A stretch of DNA of 64,000 nt from Byssochlamys sp. IMV 00236 (lineage: Eukaryota > Ascomycota > Eurotiomycetes > Eurotiales > Thermoascaceae): assembly GCA_001931875.2 (NCBI GenBank), contig MSJH02000818.1, positions 372,001-436,000 on the forward strand. Reading direction: 5' to 3'. Below, piece by piece: positions 58,165-64,000 of the stretch. The notes beneath the pieces were generated by a model. The model saw only the letters and a program-made list of their open reading frames with translations, searched no databases and was not told where the DNA came from. Each line of letters starts with the position of its first letter. Position 1 is the first letter of the stretch. The position numbers were made by a program, and so were the translations under genes.

Positions 58165-61100
58165 TTGTAAGTTGATATTGTCGATCACTAAAATGATTCA
58201 ATTTTCTCTTTCTTTCAGGACAGGGAAAGGAAAGTATTAAATGTGGGTTGGGTTCTGTTCGGCCAGTCTGCGGTCATGAGTGAGGTCTTGGCGGTGGATG
58301 GAATACTACCATAGACGAACTGTAGTATATAATAATACTTTGGTAGGTGCCGATGCGGGCTGATAAATAATAACGGTCGACTCCCTTCTATCATCAAAGA
58401 GGAAAGAACCCTTGAACGTCGAAGTTGACGAAGCACGACTCCCCATGGAGCTGTCGGAAAGTAGGTACATAGTAGATGAACAACACAGTCGGAACCGCCA
58501 CCTCATAACCGGCAGTTCCCGGATAAGTTGTGGATTTGTCATGCGGACAGGTTCCTCGGCATGTCGACTGCTGGAGGATGATTGATTTGTTCGTTCTAAG
58601 ATCTAGAGCTCAGGTGTGGGAGAATCCCCGTCGGAGCAGCCTAGGGGAAGGGAGTCTCCGAACAACCTCAAAGGATCAGAAAGAAAAGGCGACGGTCTCG
58701 TATATTAAGCTCAGGCATATATAAATCTTCATGCCGAGTGGTAATAGGAAATATCCTGCTGTGTATTGGAGGAATCTGAGACTGGGGCAATTTCTAGAAT
58801 GTAAACCGAACAATTTTATATTTTGCGGTTTTACTATACGTTAGTTATACGGATGGGTTTCAGAATCAACACAACTAGTTGTAGTTATGGGCTGCATGCA
58901 TTCATTCTCGAATCTCGAAGGCACATAAGCAAACAGTTATATCGAGCCGGTTAACTACCTAGTAGTAGCTAGTTGCTTGTTTCGGTAGAATCGAGGGGTT
59001 GAGCTCCCATTTAGCACCTAAACGAACATCTGAGCTACGTAGTGTTTCTTGGATCACCGTAATGTAATTTATCTCATCAGCGCCTGGAGTTTTCCTGTAT
59101 AAGTACCCAGCCCTCTAGTCTATATCCCTTTAACGACCCAATTAAGTAAATCGCCGTATGCTTTCCCTCCGCCTGTACCATGAGCAACCATTAACATCAA
59201 GTTAAGCACTGTATACATACACATCAACCAAAATACCCCCCCAAGCCCAGTCCCACATTCCAATGCCTACTCAAAAATATACCCACCACATATATTACAC
59301 CAGATATACTCCAGACACTCTCTAATTCCTCCGCCACACGCAGACACACAGCCACATTCCACATTCCACAGAACCTGACATATGTACCTAAATAATTCTG
59401 GGTCTGGGGAAGTTCGAGTCTAGATCTAGAGGAAGCCGGGAAAGTAAATACCATAGATACGGCTGACTTCCCTGTCTGTCCTTTCCCCACACCACATTCC
59501 CGGGCCTCTGGGTCGGGATTGTTGTTGTTTGTTTACATTGTCTAGATTATGCAAATGTCATTCACATGCCGGTAGAGTCTAGACAGATCTCTTTAGATAG
59601 GTATGCATTTTGAATGTGTGTGCTTTTCTGTTGTTGGATGTGGTGTGGATGGGTATTCTCTATTATTATTGTGTGTAAGTGTGTAGTTAATAGCAACAGG
59701 GTTATAAATAGTGGCTATTTTGGCAAGGACATTTCATTGACAATATCTGAATCCGTTAGGATCGGGGGGGGGGGGTTAGCTGGAGGGAGAACACAGAAAG
59801 AAAAGGCAACACAGTACGATAGATAAAGGACAGTATAATATGTACGGTACTTGACCTATTCTATACACTGGCCATTAACAAAACCAGAAGCCCAACATAT
59901 TCAATCACGGAGCGGTAGGTGGATATGAATATCCAAGTTAATCTAATATTGTCAAATTATGTACTCGAAGTAAAAGTTCACGTAGCAAAGGACTCGCATA
60001 ACCAACACCACATTACTCCCCATGTTTACAAGAACCTCAATACAATAGCGCGATGACAACAATAGATTCTCCGTATTCAATGAATAAACCAATTAAATAG
60101 CAATATCAGTATCTATACTATCCTATACTTATAACCATAATTGTACATATGTACATTCAAAGAATACTGACCTCTTTCCCAGCCCAAGTTTCGTCTCCCT
60201 TCGCCGACCGTACAGTACAGTTACCCAGCAGCTTGTTACCTTACCCCAAAACATAGCCCCCTTTCCCAAGACAAACAACATCCATTCTAACTATATCCCA
60301 TCCCATCTAACGATATCACCAATGTCTCATCCAGACTCCCAAGTCTAGACCACCCGCCAAGCATAGTCCCCGTAAATTTCGAAAATAGAAGAATTCTAGC
60401 GCACCGCTGATCACCGATCATCCATCGCCCCCTCAAACGATCACCCCTCTAGCGATCTGCACGACTATCGACGACCAGATCTTGTCTTAGAAAGAGAAGA
60501 TCAAGAAGATCAAGAAGTGTCCCTGCTTCTTGTCCAGGACTCCAGATTCAGGGGTTCCACTTGACGCGGGATCCGGGGTGGAGTGATTTAGTAGTGGTAG
60601 TGGTAGTATCTAGCTATTTTTTGCTCTGGCGCTGGACTTTGGGTCTGAGCGCGATGCTTCCAGAACCAATTGCTAGATGGACAGCGGTTTCAGAGTGAGT
60701 CGTGGCGGTCAAGTTATTATTATTCCGGTCTCTGCTACGGTGTGCTCTCGACCTCGTTGGGGAGTATTTTGGTCCTGGAGTAGTTGCGCGCTTTGACGAA
60801 TCCTACGGTCGAGGCCCACGTCGGGGTGGCCGTGTCGGCGTGTCCGCACTCCGTGGAGTAGTGTCATTACAAGAGTCTACGACGAAAATAGATAGAACAT
60901 GCAAGACTCAATTGGAAACACATTTGAACTAGCCAGATCCACGTTTCAAGTATGTACACAGTTCAAAGGAGAACGAACTGCTTTCCACGAAGCGTTAAAG
61001 GTAGAAGAAATAGTGTAATGTACCCGTAAACCAAATATCAAATAATAAAAAGCGGCAGCCGCGAGCTGGTGGTATCTTTAGAGGTGGCAGCGTTCTTTTC

Positions 61101-61234
61101 CCTTCCCACCGGGAAGGTGAGGTCATGAGGCCCAACACCGCGCTGGTTTTTCAAACAAAGTTCCATCCCCCGAAGAATGAAAGAAACAGAAAAGTATCTC
61201 GTGGACGTAAACAAGACAAGACAGACGTGCCGCC
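58165..61234. other. Intergenic 3 kb
   Basis: No gene supported. Contains copy C of the hairpin repeat, a G run near 59764-59776, and T/G-rich sequence near 59600-59690. About 200 bp next to 61234 are the 3' flank of the Asp f 4-like gene. Confidence 0.4.
58601..58662 (+). repeat. Dispersed hairpin repeat, copy C (partial)
   Basis: Shares GTGTGGGAGAA, CCCCG and the GGAGTCTCCGA end with copies A and B but lacks the 5' half. The outer stem CGGAG/CTCCG (58632-58660) remains, while the inner stem is degenerate. Weakest of the three copies. Confidence 0.45.
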
Positions 61235-62215
61235 TTAGTTCTTGGACCAGTTGAGGATGGTGTTGAGACGGACAGGACCAGCGGGCGTGTTGCCACCAAT
61301 ACCGTTGACCTCCTTGAGAGCGTAGGTGTAGGCAGCGATCACCTCAGCCAGAGCATCGGCGATAGCAGAGCAGCCAGTGCCGGCAGCCTCGCAGATCTGC
61401 ATACCCTGGACAGTGAGGTTGGCAGCCTCAGCCTGGATAGCAGAAACGTCCCAGCCGGAGAAACCGTCGTTCTGAGAGTTACCGAAGTCGAACTCACCCC
61501 AGGTGCAGGCATAGCCACCGTACTCGTCCGTGGGGAGCGAGGTGCCCTTGGCGGCACCCCAGCCACCCTGGGAGTCCTCGTCGAAAGCGACGAACTTGAC
61601 CTCACCGGGCTGGAGGGTGAACTGCTTGACGGCGTTGCCGTACCAGCCGGTCATCTGTCCATCGGGACCAATCTTGTTCCAGATACCGACGGTCCAGGGG
61701 TCGGTGTTGTCGCCAACGAAGCGGACGACGTATTTGTAGTTGGGGGCATCGGCCTCAGAGACCTCTAGAATGTTGGATCCGTAGGGGCTACCGACATTGC
61801 CCTTGTATTCGACTCCGCTGCCGGACTGGGTAGTGCGGCCACCGAAGCCCTCCCAGGAGAAGACGCCGTCCGCGGGAGTGGCAGACCAGTCGGAGCTGGA
61901 CGAGGATGAGGACGAGGAAGAAGAGCTGGAAGCGCTGGCGGAGGCGGAGGCGCTGCTGACGACGGGGGTCGCCTCAGCGCTGGTGCTGGCAGCAGTGGTG
62001 GCAGCAGCAGAGGAAACAGAGGCAGCAGTGGTGGGAGTGCCGCTCCAGTTGTTCTTCCAGGACTCCCAGACACCGTCGATCTCAGCGTAGACCCAGTCGC
62101 CAACGTCACGCTTCTCGTGGAGCTGGGCGTGACGGCGCTCGTGGCCGTGGAGGCGGCCCATGGCAGAGCCAGCGCTCACTGCAGTGAGAAGAAGGAGGGA
62201 GTTCTTGAGCTGCAT
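61235..62215 (-). CDS. Asp f 4-like secreted protein
   Basis: 326 residues, no introns, close to the length of the Aspergillus allergen Asp f 4. Signal peptide MQLKNSLLLLTAVSAGSAMG, then a dibasic Kex2-type site (HEKR) before DVGDWVYAEIDGVWESW. A low-complexity Ser/Ala/Thr linker (about residues 60-110, with a run of 13 serines) leads to the globular domain (FSWEGFGGRT, YVVRFVGDNTDPWTVGIWNK, GWYGNAVKQFTLQPGEVKFV, CTWGEFDFGN). Conserved cysteines lie in ACTWGE and QICEAAGTGC. Probably a cell-wall-associated or secreted protein; biochemical function is not established. Codon use is strongly biased, suggesting high expression. Confidence 0.93.
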   Translation of the reverse strand: MQLKNSLLLLTAVSAGSAMGRLHGHERRHAQLHEKRDVGDWVYAEIDGVWESWKNNWSGTPTTAASVSSAAATTAASTSAEATPVVSSASASASASSSSSSSSSSSSSDWSATPADGVFSWEGFGGRTTQSGSGVEYKGNVGSPYGSNILEVSEADAPNYKYVVRFVGDNTDPWTVGIWNKIGPDGQMTGWYGNAVKQFTLQPGEVKFVAFDEDSQGGWGAAKGTSLPTDEYGGYACTWGEFDFGNSQNDGFSGWDVSAIQAEAANLTVQGMQICEAAGTGCSAIADALAEVIAAYTYALKEVNGIGGNTPAGPVRLNTILNWSKN

Positions 62216-64000
62216 TGTTGCGATATATGTTCAATGGGAGGATCTGTTATGTATCGACTGGCTGTTGGAAGGGGATCTGCAAAAACAGCCCAGAAGTCGG
62301 GGTGTGTTTCTTTGGAAAAGAGTGCGAATTGTGTTGAATGAGTGACAGCGAGCAAAAGAGCTCACGAAAAGAATGAATGCGAAGCCTGGGCTGACAAGAA
62401 GGAGAGAAGCACAGAAGACGAAGCAAGACGAGAAGAGCCGGCAGCGCGCACAAAGGGGGACGGCTGTGGTATTATACTGCTGTGTTTGCCCGCTTAGACT
62501 TCGTGCCGTTGACGCCAAACAAGGGCCAGACCAACAAACAGGAAAGGATTGACCTTCTAGCGCCAGGAACAGTGGAGATGCAATCTTAGCGGCCATATTG
62601 TATACGTGTGTCTCCAGGTCTCCAGGAGTGAATTACCATGATCTAGTCCGTCTAAGTATTAATGAGATTGATGACTTGCTGGCTGGACCTCGCTGACTCG
62701 CTGCCAGACTAGTCGATTGCTCCCTGCGGTGACCGCCCATCGCGCTGAGCGTCTAGAGTATATTATTACGGATACACTACTCTATAGCTCGTGCCAGGGG
62801 CAGCAAGCAGTCGCTTCCCCCCGAGAGCCTGGAGATGCCGCGTGGATCGGAGAGAATTTGCTGTTGCTGGCCAGGGGAAGGACAAGAAAGAACAACCACC
62901 AGTTCCCAATATCCCCATCCAGGGTCGCAGCGCCAGCCAGCAGTCCTGCCGGCCTGTCAGATCATCGCACCTCTCCCCGCTAGTCAGGGGAACGGCGTCA
63001 GGTTCCTGGATCTTTCGCCTCTCGTCTGGCTGGCAGAAGTCGGTTGCGCCCGTGGCCAACCGTGGTAAATTGATGCGACCAAACTTTGCCCCAGTCCAGC
63101 GCTGCAAGTGACTCCAGCGATCGGGATCAGCAGTCGACGAGTATCAACGCTATCTAACTATCTGTCTATCTATCTATATGGTCCGGACTGCTGCCATCTT
63201 TAATTGTTCTTCAGCCCTAGATGTGCTCTGTGACCAGTCGCTTCTTACTCTAGCTGCCCTTAACGAAGGCGTCAGGCAAGATGGGCACAGACAGTAAACA
63301 AAACCCACGGCGATCGGATAATACACGGCAGGCTCATGGCTCAACTCTGCTGTCTCCCACTGTCCCACACCATCCGAACAACCCGGCGATTCTACGTGGT
63401 CCACCATGGAGGGCGGGGAGATCCATTGCACTCTGCTAGTGCCATTTGAACTCTTCATCATCGTCCATGAGGATGGAGCATAGCATGGCGGTGCAACATT
63501 CCGATAGGGCCCCTGGGAAACAAGCCAATGACGACAAAAAGAATCCTCTGAGGGCTCTCCGCAACCTGACGGCACTCTGGCATTTCTCACTCTGTTGAAA
63601 GCCCGAAAATCTACTCGAGAAGATCGCTGATTCGTGTCTGCTTCTGGTCCGAATGAAAACTTCATGATGTTTGTTCTCGCCACCTGTCATGACCCACGTG
63701 TCCGAGTGACACACACTGGATCATGGTTCATTCCGCCTACCACGCAGAAGCTGTTGCTGTTGCTGTCTAAGTTTTTCTACCCACCATCCTGTTCTGCTTT
63801 TCTCACCGGTGATGGTGTAAAAAAGACAAATATCTTGGCGCGCTCGACGTCTAGATCTTTCGCCCACTTCGTCTTTGGAATTGCCAAGGGCAGAAAGAAG
63901 AATTTTCATCCTCGGCGCGCGAGAGAAGAAAGGCCGTCTGGGAATCTGTGTCTAGACAGAAAATTGACTGGTCATGAACAGTGTCCTACTCTCTGTACAC
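62216..64000. other. Intergenic 1.8 kb to window end
   Basis: Promoter of the Asp f 4-like gene in the first several hundred bases. Overlapping frames at 62.7-63.1 kb and a 169-codon frame at 63174-63683 (-) lack recognisable domains. A CTAT run lies near 63160-63178. Confidence 0.4.

Noticed and set aside
63174..63683. 169-codon minus-strand frame
   Set aside because: No domain or signal; begins and ends in sequence with competing open frames.

Overview
The window reads as a nuclear chromosome segment of a filamentous ascomycete, most likely Aspergillus or a close Eurotiales relative. Genes are broken by short GT-AG introns (mostly 50-90 nt) with CTAAC-type branch points. A single dispersed 5S rRNA gene is present. 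The protein set (Asp f 4-like allergen, ZrfA/ZrfB-type zinc importer, secreted Rds1-like protein, Ctr copper transporter) fits that group. The genus is inferred from protein families and was not tested by alignment.

Left part (1-20 kb) is gene-dense housekeeping DNA: cyclophilin A (+), a Ctr copper importer (-), exosome subunit RRP41 (-) back to back with an ERCC6L2/Rad26-like SNF2 ATPase (+), a BAHD-type acyltransferase (-), the RNA polymerase II CTD phosphatase Ssu72 (-), an ER-lumenal FKBP ending in KDEL (+), a membrane-anchored cytochrome b5-like protein (-) and a PP2C phosphatase (+). Exon boundaries were rebuilt by following reading frame and splice sites.

Middle part (20-40 kb) mixes working genes with rearranged DNA. 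An MFS phosphate/glycerophosphodiester-type transporter lies in two pieces (20.3-21.3 kb and 24.4-24.8 kb). Between them sit an AIM9-like phosphotransferase gene and a small ORF, and the 5' piece carries a 10-bp tandem duplication that shifts its frame. Next come a ZIP zinc importer (-), a LURP-one-related protein (-), a 276-bp hAT-type MITE with perfect 9-bp terminal repeats and an 8-bp target duplication, an assembly gap inside a poly-T run, a 5S rRNA gene (-), a SAM37/metaxin-like mitochondrial import subunit (-) and a seven-exon F-box protein of about 1,084 residues (+).

Right part (40-64 kb) is gene-poor, with two stretches of 6-7 kb holding almost no convincing genes. It contains a tRNA-like, RNA polymerase III-type locus with GAAA and UUCG tetraloop hairpins in its middle, a Uma2/PDDEXK-like nuclease-fold protein whose frame continues past one TAG into a transmembrane tail, a conserved two-exon protein of unknown function, a broken rds1-like gene with two frameshifts, tRNA-Cys(GCA) and an Asp f 4-like secreted protein.

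The best candidates for something new are a three-copy dispersed element whose 3' hairpin keeps its pairing while the stem sequence changes (14.1, 47.5 and 58.6 kb), the tRNA-like structured RNA at 41.4 kb, and the split transporter. I see no CRISPR array, no secondary-metabolite cluster and no intact autonomous transposon.
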